Positions 1 to 8,789 of a stretch of DNA of 64,000 nucleotides are shown piece after piece. The stretch lies in NCBI RefSeq assembly GCF_039542055.1, contig NZ_BAABHK010000013.1, positions 124,001 to 188,000 on the forward strand. The letters are read 5' to 3'. This DNA is from Actinoallomurus vinaceus. Its GTDB lineage: Bacteria; Actinomycetota; Actinomycetes; Streptosporangiales; Streptosporangiaceae. Position 1 is the first letter of the stretch; every line of letters starts with the position of its first letter. The notes under the pieces were generated by a model. That model was not told the origin of the DNA. It worked only from the letters and a program-made list of their open reading frames with translations, and ran no database searches. The position numbers and the translations under genes were made by a program.

Positions 1-1
1 G

Positions 2-1036
2 TCTGGCGCTGGGGTCTCCGACGATAATGTCCGAGTCGGCAACCGTGACGACAGTGCGGTCGAGCGCGGCTTTTTGACGAACCTGAAGCGAGCCTTCGGC
101 GCCGAGCAACGTGACCACCGAACGGAACTGGCCGAGGTGGTCGGCCGGCCCGACTTCCAGGATCCGCACGAGGACCCGCGGCTGGTTCCCGAGCGCTACG
201 ACACACCTCTTGAACGCACGGACGGCACACGGACTCCGCTGTTCAATGGCGAACCAACACGAGAGCAGACAAAGCAGGGCGATCTCGGCGATTGCGGGAT
301 AATCGCCACGCTCGGCGCCGTTGCCTCCCACCGGCCAGAGGCAATACGCGATTGCGTCCGCGAAACCGATGACGGCAACTACAAGGTACGGCTCCACGAG
401 GCCAAGTACTCGGCATCGCGCATGCGTTACGAGCCGACGGGACGACCGATCACTCTGACCGTGACACCCGATCTCCCCGTGCATTCCGACGAGCCGGGCA
501 AGCCCGCCTTCGCCGACTCGACCACGACCGGGGCCGCTTGGGCTCCGGTCCTGGAGAAGGCGATCGCCGGCACCGATCAGACCTGGAACGACGGACGGCG
601 ACGACAGTGGGCGGATCGCTGGGACGTACAAGGTGATGGCGGCGACGCGCCACAGGGATATGTGCGCCTTAACCAGGGCAGCAACCCCAGCGACCGCGCC
701 GAACTGCTCACCCAGCTCACCGGCCAACCCGCGAGGCCATGGGAATTCCCCACCGGCTATGACCACAAGGGACGAAGCCCGGACCGTCAGCTTCTCGACG
801 ACTTTCGCGAACAACTCGTAGAAAATAAACCAATCTTGGTCGGCACCCGAGACCTGCGCACCGGCGAGAATCGCTTGCCGCATAAGCTTCACCACTGCCA
901 TGCTTACGAGGTGACGGGCATAGACGATAGCGGGAGGATCCGTCTACGCAACCCATGGAATTCCCAGCATCCCGAGATGATGACGGCCAAAGAGTTCAGG
1001 GACTCGATGAGGCCCAGATACACAACATTGGATTAG
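2..1036 (+). CDS. Calpain-like cysteine protease domain protein (5'-truncated by window edge), probable toxin C-terminus
   Basis: The reading frame is open back to base 2, so the gene very likely begins upstream; the first usable start inside the window is TTG at 74. Counted from that TTG, QGDLGDC (Gln68, Cys74), HAYEV (His276) and LRNPWN (Asn293) match the oxyanion Gln and Cys-His-Asn triad of calpain (C2) peptidases. No calcium-binding domains follow; the protein ends soon after the Asn. Bacterial calpain domains of this kind are often C-terminal toxin modules of large secreted proteins, and the small gene 2 bp downstream could be its partner. The protease fold is well supported; the toxin role is inference. 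Confidence 0.75.
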   Translation, partial: SGAGVSDDNVRVGNRDDSAVERGFLTNLKRAFGAEQRDHRTELAEVVGRPDFQDPHEDPRLVPERYDTPLERTDGTRTPLFNGEPTREQTKQGDLGDCGIIATLGAVASHRPEAIRDCVRETDDGNYKVRLHEAKYSASRMRYEPTGRPITLTVTPDLPVHSDEPGKPAFADSTTTGAAWAPVLEKAIAGTDQTWNDGRRRQWADRWDVQGDGGDAPQGYVRLNQGSNPSDRAELLTQLTGQPARPWEFPTGYDHKGRSPDRQLLDDFREQLVENKPILVGTRDLRTGENRLPHKLHHCHAYEVTGIDDSGRIRLRNPWNSQHPEMMTAKEFRDSMRPRYTTLD

Positions 1037-1038
1037 TC

Positions 1039-1293
1039 GTGACGCCAACTGAAATTTTTTTGAAACACGGCAGGCAGCGAAACACTTCGATCGGCAGCTT
1101 TGGCGTCTTCAATGCCGTCGCTCTTCCAGATGGATCGGCGGAAGTCTATCTTGCGGTAACGTCGGACAAAGAGGACGAATATACTCTCCATGTCGGTGAC
1201 ACCTTCCGAGTCAGTGACCAGATCTGGAAGCTGGACCGAGTCGAGGGTCTAGGGAGTCGTGACTGGACCGTCGTACTGACCAGAGTCGACTGA
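1039..1293 (+). CDS. Small DUF6406-like protein, candidate immunity partner
   Basis: This 84-residue protein starts with GTG two bases after the stop of the calpain-like gene, so it is probably translationally coupled. The C-terminal half (YTLHVGDTFRV, then WKLDRVEGLGSRDW) resembles the DUF6406 family of small actinobacterial proteins as I remember it. It has no signal peptide or membrane segment and looks like a compact beta-rich cytosolic protein. An open frame extends upstream to an ATG at 955 but would overlap the protease gene by 80 bp, so I prefer the GTG. Base composition is poorer in GC than the flanks, with a T-run near 1055. The immunity role comes only from position. Confidence 0.7.
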   Translation: MTPTEIFLKHGRQRNTSIGSFGVFNAVALPDGSAEVYLAVTSDKEDEYTLHVGDTFRVSDQIWKLDRVEGLGSRDWTVVLTRVD

Positions 1294-1443
1294 ACGGTCG
1301 TCGGAGATGCGTGATGCTTGTGGCGCGCACCACGCTCGGGGCCTGCTCAACTCCTCAGTCGCCGTCCGACGTGTCGGGCGGCGGCGGCACACCTCGCACA
1401 CTGGTTTCCGTAAAGTCACGTCTACTCGGATCGGAGTCCTCCC

Positions 1444-1920
1444 ATGACAGATGACCGCGGGCCCTCGCCCGTCCGCCAGCTCCGCCTGGTCGTCGAGGCC
1501 GAGGACTACGAGGCCGCGCTCGCCTTCTACCGCGACGCGCTGGGCCTCCCCGAGCAGGCGGCCTTCTCCAGCGACGAGGACGCCCGCGTCGTGATCCTGG
1601 ACGTCGGCCGGGCCACCCTGGAGATCGCGAACCCGGCCCACAAGCGGTACATCGACGACGTCGAGGTAGGTCGTCAGGTCGCGCCCAAGATCCGGGTCGC
1701 GTTCGAGGTCGACGACGCTCAGGCCACGACCGATCGGCTGGTGTCCGCCGGCGCCGAGCAGGTGGCCCCGCCCACGCTGACCCCCTGGCAGTCGCTGAAC
1801 GCGCGCCTCGACGCCGCGGCCGGCCTGCACATCACGGTATTCCAAGAGACGCTCACCGACGACGAACGCCGGTCGCTGAACGGCTTCGGAACGGAGACGG
1901 GGACGTCAACCGACGGCTGA
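1444..1920 (+). CDS. VOC (glyoxalase/bleomycin-resistance fold) protein
   Basis: This 158-residue protein has the two-module betaalphabetabetabeta pattern of the vicinal-oxygen-chelate superfamily. Module one begins with RQLRLVVEAEDYEAALAFYR and includes VVILDVGRATLEIA; module two includes PKIRVAFEVDDAQATTDRL and ends with GLHITVFQE. Family members bind a metal and act as lyases, dioxygenases or drug-binding resistance proteins; the substrate cannot be told here. The ATG lies just after GGAGTCC. A short hairpin follows the stop, so the gene appears monocistronic. Confidence 0.85.
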   Translation: MTDDRGPSPVRQLRLVVEAEDYEAALAFYRDALGLPEQAAFSSDEDARVVILDVGRATLEIANPAHKRYIDDVEVGRQVAPKIRVAFEVDDAQATTDRLVSAGAEQVAPPTLTPWQSLNARLDAAAGLHITVFQETLTDDERRSLNGFGTETGTSTDG

Positions 1921-1921
1921 T

Positions 1922-1938
1922 CGGGGGCGACGCCCCCG
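1922..1938 (+). terminator. Short G+C hairpin with CTTT tail
   Basis: CGGGGGC, loop GAC, GCCCCCG, then CTTTG, directly after the VOC stop codon. This is a compact candidate intrinsic terminator, though the T-run is short. Confidence 0.6.
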
Positions 1939-1940
1939 CT

Positions 1941-2024
1941 TTGCCGCCGCCGTTGACAGCTTGCCGCCGAGGTGGACGCGCCGTTGCCCGGCTTGTCGCC
2001 TTTGCGCGTCAACAGCGGCGGCAA
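1941..2024. repeat. 17-bp near-perfect inverted repeat between convergent genes
   Basis: The arms are 1941-1957 and 2008-2024 (TTGCCGCCGC.GTTGAC with its complement) and differ at one base. The loop is about 50 nt. It lies between the VOC stop and the SpoIIE phosphatase stop on the other strand, so a two-way terminator is the simplest reading. Confidence 0.6.
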
Positions 2025-2051
2025 GGAGCTTCCGTGCGGCTCTGGCCCGCC

Positions 2052-4286
2052 TCAGGACTTGAGGGAGATCTCGAACCACACTGCCTTGCCATCGCTAGTC
2101 GGGCGGGAGCCCCACCGGGCGGCGAGCTGGTCGACGAGGTAGAGGCCACGGCCGCCTTCGTCGGTCTCCCCGGCGCTCCTGATGCGGGGCAGGCGCATGT
2201 CCTTGTCCAGCACCTCGACCCAGACGGCCTTCTCGCCTCGCCGCAGCCGGAGCGTGAACTCCTTGGTGACGGGCTCGCGGCGGCTCAGGTCGGGCAGCTC
2301 CCACGGGTCGTCGAAACCGCCCGGGCCGTCGAGGCCCAGCGCGCCCTCCAGCACGAACTCGCGGCGCGGGGCCGGGGTGTTGGCCGCGTGCAGGACGACG
2401 TTGGTGACCACCTCGGAGACCAGCAGGCAGGCCAGCTCGGACTGCTCGTCCAGCATGCCCCAGTCGGCGAACGTCTCGGCGGCCAGCCGGCGCGCCTCCG
2501 ACACCATGATCGGCTCGGCGGGGAACCTGCGCTCCTCGACGTGCAGCCGGGTCGGCGAGGTGCGGACGACGACGATGGCCACGTCGTCGTCGATGTCTCC
2601 GGGGACGGCCTCGAACGCCGCGTTGGCGATCGACTCGACGTCGCCGCGGGCCGCTTTGCGAACAGCCTGGTACAGCAGCTCGCGCGCCTGCTCCCGGCTG
2701 TGGTGGTCGCCGTCCTCCTTGGGCCGGCGCTCGATCAGCCCGTCGGTGTAGAGGACCAGCGTGCTGCCGGGCGGCAGCTCGCGGGTCTCCTCTTCGTACC
2801 GGATGTCGCCGCCCACGCCCGGCTGGCGGACGCCGAGCATGGCGCCCCTGCCGCTGGCCTCCAGCTCGCCGACCTCGCCGTCGAGCACGAGCAGCGGCGG
2901 CTGGTGCCCCGCGTTGGCGAAGGAGAGGTGGCGGGACCAGGCGTCGTACACGAAGTACGTGACGGAGACGAGCGGCGTCTCCTGACCGTTCGGCGTGGCG
3001 CCGTTGGCGTACTGGACCGGGGTGCTCATCGTGCGCACCCACTCGTCCAGTTTGAGGAGGATGTCGGCCGGCGGCTTGTCGTCCTGCGCGAACGCGCGCA
3101 GTGCCGCCCGAAGCTGCCCCATGACGGCGGCGGCGCGGGCGCCCCGGCCCTCGACGTCGCCGATGACCAGGCCGACCCGGCCCGCCGACAGCGGGATCAC
3201 GTCGTACCAGTCGCCGCCGACCTGCGTCTGGATGCCCTGGCCGTGCGACTCCAGCGGACGGGCCGGTTCGTACCGCCAGGCGATCTCCAGCCCGTCGAGG
3301 GGCGGCGGCCGGTCGCCCGGCAGGAGCTGCTTCTGGAAGGCCAGGGCGGTCTCGCGCTCCTCCTCGAACAGCATGGCGTTGTCGATCGCCAGCGCCACGC
3401 GGCTCGCGATGGCGCCCATGAGGTCGCGGTCGAATCCGTCGTAGTGCGGGTCGGGCCGCACGGTGACGCCGGACAGGGCCAGGCTCATCACGCCGAGCAG
3501 TTCCCCGCGCGCCAGCAAGGGCGCCGCGATGATCGAGGTCACGCCGACCTCCTCGCCGAGCCGCTTGCTCGCCGGGGTCGGCGCCTTCATCCGATCGGAG
3601 ACGACGTTGTCGACCAGGACCGCGTCGCGGCGCGTCATCGCCTTCGCGCAGAAGTGACCGGGCGGGTACTCGACGGTGTCGCCGATCTCCCGCCAGGTGC
3701 CCGGCGGCGGGGTCCAGTCACCGGCGTGCCGGGAGACCCGCCGGACGAGCTGGTCGCCGCTGAACAGGTCGATGAAGCAGTGATCGGCGAACTGGGGGAC
3801 GAGGGTGTCGGCGACCCGGCGCAGGGTCTGCTGCAGCTCCAGCGAGCCGGCCAGCCGCTCGCCGATCCGCTCGAGCAGGCCGTAGCGGTCCTGGTCGCGC
3901 TGGTTGCTGCGCAGCGCCTCCCGGCCGAAGATGACCAGGCCCTCGACGCTGCCGGAGGGGTGACGCAGGGGCACGGCGTACGCCCGGGTGTAGACGGTGC
4001 TGCCGTCGGCCCGGACGTTGCAGAAGGTCCCCTCCCACACCGCGCCGCGCAGGACGCGCCGGGCCAGGTCCTTGGCCTGCTCGTGGTCCTCTTCGGCGAC
4101 GCCGAGGGACAGCCACGACCGGCCGATGTACTCCGGGCCACCGAATCCGAGGAGGGTCTCGGTGAAGGGGTTGGTATAGATGACGTTGCCGTACCGGTCG
4201 CAGACGATGACCGCCATCTCCATGGCGTCCAGCACGGTCTTCGGCGGCAGTAGCGCGTCGACGTGCGTATCACGCCGGCGCGTCAT
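2052..4286 (-). CDS. PAS-GAF-SpoIIE/PP2C phosphatase with HATPase (RsbU/anti-sigma type)
   Basis: This 744-residue protein has four domains: PAS (about 15-130, YGNVIYTNPFTETLLGF), GAF (about 150-305), a SpoIIE-type PP2C phosphatase (about 335-570, with GGDWYD, GDVEGRG and YTDGLIE metal-site motifs) and a C-terminal GHKL anti-sigma kinase domain (SEVVTNVVLHA N-box, EGGRGLYLVDQLA G-box). Such proteins dephosphorylate anti-anti-sigma factors and phosphorylate or bind their partners, so this one likely senses a signal and tunes an alternative sigma factor. The partner is not in the window. ATG at 4284-4286 has AAGGTGA upstream. The protein is cytosolic with no membrane segment. Confidence 0.93.
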   Translation of the reverse strand: MTRRRDTHVDALLPPKTVLDAMEMAVIVCDRYGNVIYTNPFTETLLGFGGPEYIGRSWLSLGVAEEDHEQAKDLARRVLRGAVWEGTFCNVRADGSTVYTRAYAVPLRHPSGSVEGLVIFGREALRSNQRDQDRYGLLERIGERLAGSLELQQTLRRVADTLVPQFADHCFIDLFSGDQLVRRVSRHAGDWTPPPGTWREIGDTVEYPPGHFCAKAMTRRDAVLVDNVVSDRMKAPTPASKRLGEEVGVTSIIAAPLLARGELLGVMSLALSGVTVRPDPHYDGFDRDLMGAIASRVALAIDNAMLFEEERETALAFQKQLLPGDRPPPLDGLEIAWRYEPARPLESHGQGIQTQVGGDWYDVIPLSAGRVGLVIGDVEGRGARAAAVMGQLRAALRAFAQDDKPPADILLKLDEWVRTMSTPVQYANGATPNGQETPLVSVTYFVYDAWSRHLSFANAGHQPPLLVLDGEVGELEASGRGAMLGVRQPGVGGDIRYEEETRELPPGSTLVLYTDGLIERRPKEDGDHHSREQARELLYQAVRKAARGDVESIANAAFEAVPGDIDDDVAIVVVRTSPTRLHVEERRFPAEPIMVSEARRLAAETFADWGMLDEQSELACLLVSEVVTNVVLHAANTPAPRREFVLEGALGLDGPGGFDDPWELPDLSRREPVTKEFTLRLRRGEKAVWVEVLDKDMRLPRIRSAGETDEGGRGLYLVDQLAARWGSRPTSDGKAVWFEISLKS

Positions 4287-4385
4287 GGGCCTGTCACCTT
4301 GCGATCACTCACTCGGCCCCCCGGACATCGTCCCCCCGTATTATTGAACGACGAACGCCGCGCCGGGATACGTGGAACCGGCAAC

Positions 4386-5087
4386 TCAGCGCTTCGACAC
4401 GAAGACGTGAGAGGCCACACGGCGCGGGATCTCGGCGGACGGGCTGTCGGCTTCGTCGTCACGCGTCACTCGGATACCGTCGTCGCCGGCCGCAAGCGTC
4501 ACCTCTCGTCCCGGTTGAATCCCGATCTGTTTGAGTTGGACCATCAGCGCGCGATCGCCCTGGACCTGCTCGCTGATCCGCTGCACGACCACGGGGACCC
4601 CGCTCTCGGTCGCGACATCGGTCATGAGCGCCAGCGGCTCCCCCTCCGGTGCCTCGGCGGCGCCGCCGAGTTCGACCAGGCCGGGGATCGGATTGCCGTG
4701 CGGGCAGGTCGACGGGCCGTCGAGCAGCGCGACGATGCGCCGCTCGACCTCCTCCGACATCACGTGCTCCCACCGGCAGGCCTCGACGTGGACGTCCTCC
4801 CACGGCAGGCCGATGACGTTGACGAGCAGGCATTCGGCGAGCCGGTGCTTGCGCATGACCCGTACGGCCAGGGAGCGGCCGGTGCCGGTGAGCTCCAGGT
4901 GACGGTCGCCCTCGACCCGGACCAGACCGTCCCGCTCCATCCGCGCGACCGTCTGGCTGACCGTGGGGCCGCTCTGCGACAACCGCTCGGCGATGCGCGC
5001 GCGAAGCGGGACGATGCCCTCTTCTTCGAGCTCGAAGATCGTACGGAGATACATCTCCGTGGTGTCGATCAAGCCGTGTGCGGTCAA
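4386..5087 (-). CDS. DtxR/IdeR-family metal-dependent repressor
   Basis: This 233-residue protein has the full DtxR plan: an N-terminal winged helix (IAERLSQSGPTVSQTVARM), a dimerization and metal-binding domain with HRLAE and VEACRWEHVM (the Cys-Glu-His metal ligands of DtxR), and a C-terminal SH3-like domain. Homologues repress iron uptake or manganese transport genes when metal-loaded. The start is TTG at 5085-5087, chosen because GGAGGA lies 4-5 nt upstream and the protein then begins just before GLIDTTEMYLRTI, the conserved family start. It is read separately from the SpoIIE gene downstream, about 100 bp away. Confidence 0.93.
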   Translation of the reverse strand: MTAHGLIDTTEMYLRTIFELEEEGIVPLRARIAERLSQSGPTVSQTVARMERDGLVRVEGDRHLELTGTGRSLAVRVMRKHRLAECLLVNVIGLPWEDVHVEACRWEHVMSEEVERRIVALLDGPSTCPHGNPIPGLVELGGAAEAPEGEPLALMTDVATESGVPVVVQRISEQVQGDRALMVQLKQIGIQPGREVTLAAGDDGIRVTRDDEADSPSAEIPRRVASHVFVSKR

Positions 5088-5248
5088 GGCTTCCTCCAGT
5101 CTCGCCCCATGCTACGGCGGATCAGCGACGGTTGGGCAACCGAAAAGGGCAGGGGGCGATCCTCGTGTCCTTATTCTTGGAACGTCCCGCGCGGACCCGC
5201 TCTTCCCAGCGGGTGCGGACGCCCCGCCCTGGGTAGATTGAGCGCGCG

Positions 5249-5896
5249 ATGACACGTTTCGAAGGTGCCGAACACTACGTCCCGGCCGGGGCGGATCTCG
5301 ACGGGCTGCGCCGCGCCGTGCAGGACTGCCACGGCTGCGACCTGTACGAGCCCGCCACCCAGGCCGTGCTCGGATCGGGCGGCCCGGCCGCGCGGGTGGT
5401 GCTGGTCGGCGAACAGCCCGGTGACCAGGAGGACCGCCAGGGCGCGCCGTTCGTGGGCCCGGCGGGCCGGCTGCTGGACAAGGCCCTCGCCGAGGCGGGG
5501 ATCGAGCGCGGTGACGCCTACGTCACCAACTCCGTCAAGCACTTCCGGTTCAGCCAGTCGGGGCCGGGCAAGCGCCGCATCCACCAGACGCCGGACGCCG
5601 CGCACATCTCGGCGTGCAGGCCCTGGCTCACCGCCGAGCTGCGGATCATCGACCCCGAGGTGATCGTGGTGCTCGGCGCGACGGCGGGCAAGGCGCTCCT
5701 CGGCCCGTCCTTCCGGGTGACGAAGCAGCGCGGCCAGCTGATCCCGCGCCCGCCGCTGGACGACGAGTCGGCCACGCAGAACGGCTTCTTCGTCGCGACC
5801 GTCCATCCGTCGGCCGTGCTGCGCGCCGACGACCGCGACGCGGCGTACGCCGGCCTGGTCTCGGACCTCAAGGTCGCCGCCGAGGTCCTCCACTAG
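5249..5896 (+). CDS. udgX: UdgX-type uracil-DNA glycosylase
   Basis: This 215-residue protein of the uracil-DNA glycosylase superfamily has motif A GEQPGDQEDRQGAPFVGPAG, as in family 4 enzymes. It also has the KRRIH loop (Lys108-His112) that defines UdgX; in the Mycobacterium smegmatis protein the His of this loop forms a covalent bond with the deoxyribose after uracil removal. It also has the C-terminal motif HPSAVLRA. Four Fe-S cysteines of family 4 can be matched in part (CHGCDLY, CRPW). It excises uracil from DNA, or traps it irreversibly. It is divergent from the dtxR-like gene with about 160 bp between them. Confidence 0.93.
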   Translation: MTRFEGAEHYVPAGADLDGLRRAVQDCHGCDLYEPATQAVLGSGGPAARVVLVGEQPGDQEDRQGAPFVGPAGRLLDKALAEAGIERGDAYVTNSVKHFRFSQSGPGKRRIHQTPDAAHISACRPWLTAELRIIDPEVIVVLGATAGKALLGPSFRVTKQRGQLIPRPPLDDESATQNGFFVATVHPSAVLRADDRDAAYAGLVSDLKVAAEVLH

Positions 5897-5934
5897 GGTC
5901 GCGCTCTAGTGCAGGACGCTGCTCCGCTGGGCGG

Positions 5935-7311
5935 TCAGCCCGCGACGGACGCGCCGAAGGCGGCCTTGGCGGCGGACACGCCGGCGGACTTGCCGCCGAA
6001 GACCGTCATGCCCGCGATGCCCTGGCCCGGGTAGATCGAGACGCCGCCGTCGCCGCCGTTCTCGCCGGGGGTGCCGACGGCCAGGTCGAGCCTCGTGTCG
6101 CCGTCGAGATCGGCGAGCGAGAGCGCCCCGCCGTACCGGTCGCCGGTCTCCGCGACGCCCGGCACGCCCTCGGTGTTCTGGCTGAACGACGAGGAGCCGG
6201 AGCCCAGCTTCCAGTGCGCGTTCCCGCGCAGGACGGTCACGGCACCGGCGTTCCGGCGCTTGCCGATGTCCTCGCCCGGAGCGCCGACCACCACCTCGGC
6301 GCGCCCGTCGCCGTCGACGTCGCGCGCGGCGACCGCGGCGCCGAACTCGTCGCCCTTCTCCCCAGCGCCGGGAACGCCGCTGGAGTCCTGGGAGAACGCC
6401 CGGGGGTGCCCGAGGTCGCCGCCGGGGTAGATCTTCACGAGCCCGCCGTGGGATCCCGCGGGGTCGCCCGCGACGACGTCCCCGCGGCGATCGCCGTTGA
6501 CGTCGGCGATCGCCAGGCCGCCGGTGGACCCGACGCTCGCCGTGCCGGACGCCGCCCGCAGCCCGGTCTTCGATCCATGGAGGAGACGCAGGCGGCCGTC
6601 GGCGTTCCACGCCGCGTCGGCGTACCCGTCGCCGTTCACGTCACCGGCGGCCAGGGCGACGTGCGCCGCGGTCCTGCCCTTGATCGTGGCCACGACCTTC
6701 GCGTCGCCGCTGGCGAACCCGATCACCAGGAGGGCGGAGTTCGTCGCCGCGAGGAGGTCGGGGTGCCCGTCGTGGTCGACGTCGCCGACCGCGAGGGCCC
6801 GTCCCGCCCCGCCGCCGGGGGTCAGGACCGCCCGCCGGCTCAGCCCGGACCGGCTCCCGGTGAAGATCTCGATCGTGCCGTGGCCGGGCGCGCCCACCGC
6901 CAGGTCGGCGTGCCCGTCACCGTCGAAGTCCGCGGTGGCGACCGCCGTGCCGAACGCGCCTCCCGCCCGGAGCGGGGCGAGGACCTGATGGCGCTTGACG
7001 TTCACGCCGCCGCGCGAGCCGTACACGACGGCCACCCTGCCGCCGCCGGACGCGCCCGGCGCCCCGATCGCCAGGTCTCCGTAACCGTCGCCGTCGACGT
7101 CGGCGACCCCCGGCGTACGGGCGGCGGCCTCCGCCGTACGGGCTGCGGCCCACGGCGCACGAGCAACGGCCTCCGACGTACGGGTCACGACCCCCGGCGT
7201 ACGGCCGACGGTCCCCGGTGTGCGGGGGGCGGCGTGGGCGGGGGCCACGGTCAGGGTCGTGGGCAGGCCGATCAGGGCGAGCGTCATCGCCGCTCGCAGG
7301 CGTCGCTGCAT
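5935..7311 (-). CDS. Secreted FG-GAP/VCBS beta-propeller protein
   Basis: This 458-residue exported protein has a signal peptide (about residues 1-27, ending APAHA), a low-complexity linker of six heptads (30-71), then about seven FG-GAP units with Ca-binding DxDGDGxxD loops (DVDGDGYGDLAIGAP, DFDGDGHADLAVGAP, DVNGDRRGDVVAGD and so on). These fold as an integrin-like beta-propeller that sits outside the cell. The open frame runs far upstream through the MFS gene, but ATG at 7309-7311 has GGAG at the right distance and starts the signal peptide. No enzymatic domain is seen; the ligand is unknown. Confidence 0.88.
   Translation of the reverse strand: MQRRLRAAMTLALIGLPTTLTVAPAHAAPRTPGTVGRTPGVVTRTSEAVARAPWAAARTAEAAARTPGVADVDGDGYGDLAIGAPGASGGGRVAVVYGSRGGVNVKRHQVLAPLRAGGAFGTAVATADFDGDGHADLAVGAPGHGTIEIFTGSRSGLSRRAVLTPGGGAGRALAVGDVDHDGHPDLLAATNSALLVIGFASGDAKVVATIKGRTAAHVALAAGDVNGDGYADAAWNADGRLRLLHGSKTGLRAASGTASVGSTGGLAIADVNGDRRGDVVAGDPAGSHGGLVKIYPGGDLGHPRAFSQDSSGVPGAGEKGDEFGAAVAARDVDGDGRAEVVVGAPGEDIGKRRNAGAVTVLRGNAHWKLGSGSSSFSQNTEGVPGVAETGDRYGGALSLADLDGDTRLDLAVGTPGENGGDGGVSIYPGQGIAGMTVFGGKSAGVSAAKAAFGASVAG
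7099..7224 (-). repeat. In-frame 21-bp tandem array (six heptads) in FG-GAP protein
   Basis: Residues 30-71 read as six seven-residue units (RTPGTVG, RTPGVVT, RTSEAVA, RAPWAAA, RTAEAAA, RTPGVAD). The DNA keeps the GTACGG and CCGACG parts of the unit. It forms the linker between signal peptide and propeller. Confidence 0.75.
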
Positions 7312-7472
7312 GAAATCTCCGGGCGGGTACGGATGATCATGTGGGCGTTGCGAACGGTAGTGCGCCGGTCGCTCCGGGGCAATGCCCTGCCCCGGCGAGT
7401 TCCCGCCTGACCCCCGCTCTTCTGCCCTTCCCAGGGCCCGGGCCGGCCGCTGTGCCGTTACCAGGCCCTGGG

Positions 7473-8789
7473 CTACCGGTCCGTGGTGTAGCGGCGGAAG
7501 GACGGAACGGCCAGCCCGACGAGGACGACGAGGGCCGCGCAGGCGAGTCCGCCGCCGACCCAGGACGCGGTCGCGCCGACCGCCGCGCCCAGCGCCCCGG
7601 CGCGGAGATCTCCCAGCCGGGGACCGCCCGCGACGACGACCGTGAACACCCCCTGCAGGCGTCCCCGCATCTCGTCCGGGGCGTACGTCTGCAGGATCGT
7701 CTGCCGGAACACCGCCGACACGAGGTCCGCCGCGCCGCCGAGGGCGAGGAACAGGACGGCGAGCCACAGCGAATGCGCGAGTCCCGCCGCCGCCACGGCC
7801 AGGCCCCACGCCGCGATGACGGCGATCAGCGCGACGCCCTGGCGGCGGATCCGGCCGATCCAGCCGGACAGCAGGCCGCCGATGACGGCGCCGACGGCGA
7901 TCGCCGCGATGAGCCAGCCCACGGCCTCCTCGCCGCCGAAGCGGGTCTCGGCGACCTCCGGGAACAGCGCCCTGGGCATGGCGACGGCCATCGCGATGAT
8001 GTCGACGACGAACGACATCATCAGGACGGGGCGGGTGGCGAGGAAGCGCAGGCCCTCGATGACCGAGCGCAGTCCGGGCCGTCCCGTCTCGTCGCCCAGT
8101 GGCGGCATCGACGGCAGGCGGACGGTGGCGTACAGCCCGACCGTGAACAGCGTGGCGTCGATGCCGTACGCCATCGCGTAGCCGCCGTGCCCGATCACGA
8201 CGCCGGCCAGCACGGGGCCGGCGAAGGTGGCCACCTGCGAGGCGGTGAAGTTCAGGGTGTTGGCCGCGGGGACCAGTTCGACCGGCAGCAGGCGCGGGAT
8301 GACCGCGCCGCGGGTCGGCGAGGAGACGGCGACCCCGACCGCCTGCACCACGACCAGCCCGATGATCAGTGGAACGTTCCTGAGGTGGAGCAGCGCCTGG
8401 ACCAGCAGGCCGAGGGTGGACGCCCACGTGATCAGGGACGCGAGGATGAGCAGCCGCCGGCGGTCCATCGCGTCGGCGACCGCGCCGCCCCACAGGCCGA
8501 AGACGATCAGCGGGATCAGGTTGGCCGGGCCGAGGAGCCCGACCCAGAACGAGGACTTCGTCAGGTCGTACACCTGGACGGAGATCGCCACCGAGGTGAG
8601 CGCGAAGCCGGCGAACGAGACGGCCTGCCCGATCCACAGCCGCCGGTACGCCGGCTCGCTCAGCGGGCGCGTGTCGATGGCGGCCCGTCGCGCCAGCGCG
8701 CCGAGGCGCATGGCACGCCGGGCCGGAGCCGGGTGATCGTCGGGGGCGGAGTGCAGGTCGGCAGACGGGGAATCGGGGTCGGGGCTCAC
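7473..8789 (-). CDS. MFS transporter (MFS_3, EntS/multidrug-like)
   Basis: This 438-residue integral membrane protein has about 12 hydrophobic segments and the family features YRRLWIGQAVSFAGFALTSV at TM1, VAISVQVYDLTKSSFWVG, and GLWGGAVADAMDRRRLLI as the loop 2-3 motif. Proteins of this branch export siderophores, macrolides or other small molecules. The GTG start overlaps the stop of pdxH by four bases (GTGA), so the two are co-translated; this is the usual neighbourhood artefact of compact operons and does not imply a vitamin B6 role. The substrate is unknown. Confidence 0.88.
   Translation of the reverse strand: MSPDPDSPSADLHSAPDDHPAPARRAMRLGALARRAAIDTRPLSEPAYRRLWIGQAVSFAGFALTSVAISVQVYDLTKSSFWVGLLGPANLIPLIVFGLWGGAVADAMDRRRLLILASLITWASTLGLLVQALLHLRNVPLIIGLVVVQAVGVAVSSPTRGAVIPRLLPVELVPAANTLNFTASQVATFAGPVLAGVVIGHGGYAMAYGIDATLFTVGLYATVRLPSMPPLGDETGRPGLRSVIEGLRFLATRPVLMMSFVVDIIAMAVAMPRALFPEVAETRFGGEEAVGWLIAAIAVGAVIGGLLSGWIGRIRRQGVALIAVIAAWGLAVAAAGLAHSLWLAVLFLALGGAADLVSAVFRQTILQTYAPDEMRGRLQGVFTVVVAGGPRLGDLRAGALGAAVGATASWVGGGLACAALVVLVGLAVPSFRRYTTDR

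Noticed and set aside
1941..4253. 770-codon plus-strand frame opposite the SpoIIE gene
   Set aside because: Antisense to a clear PAS-GAF-SpoIIE gene; high GC keeps the other frame open. The composition has no protein family character.
5614..7410. 598-codon plus-strand frame across UdgX end and FG-GAP gene
   Set aside because: Runs across two real genes on different strands; Arg/Ala-rich shadow.
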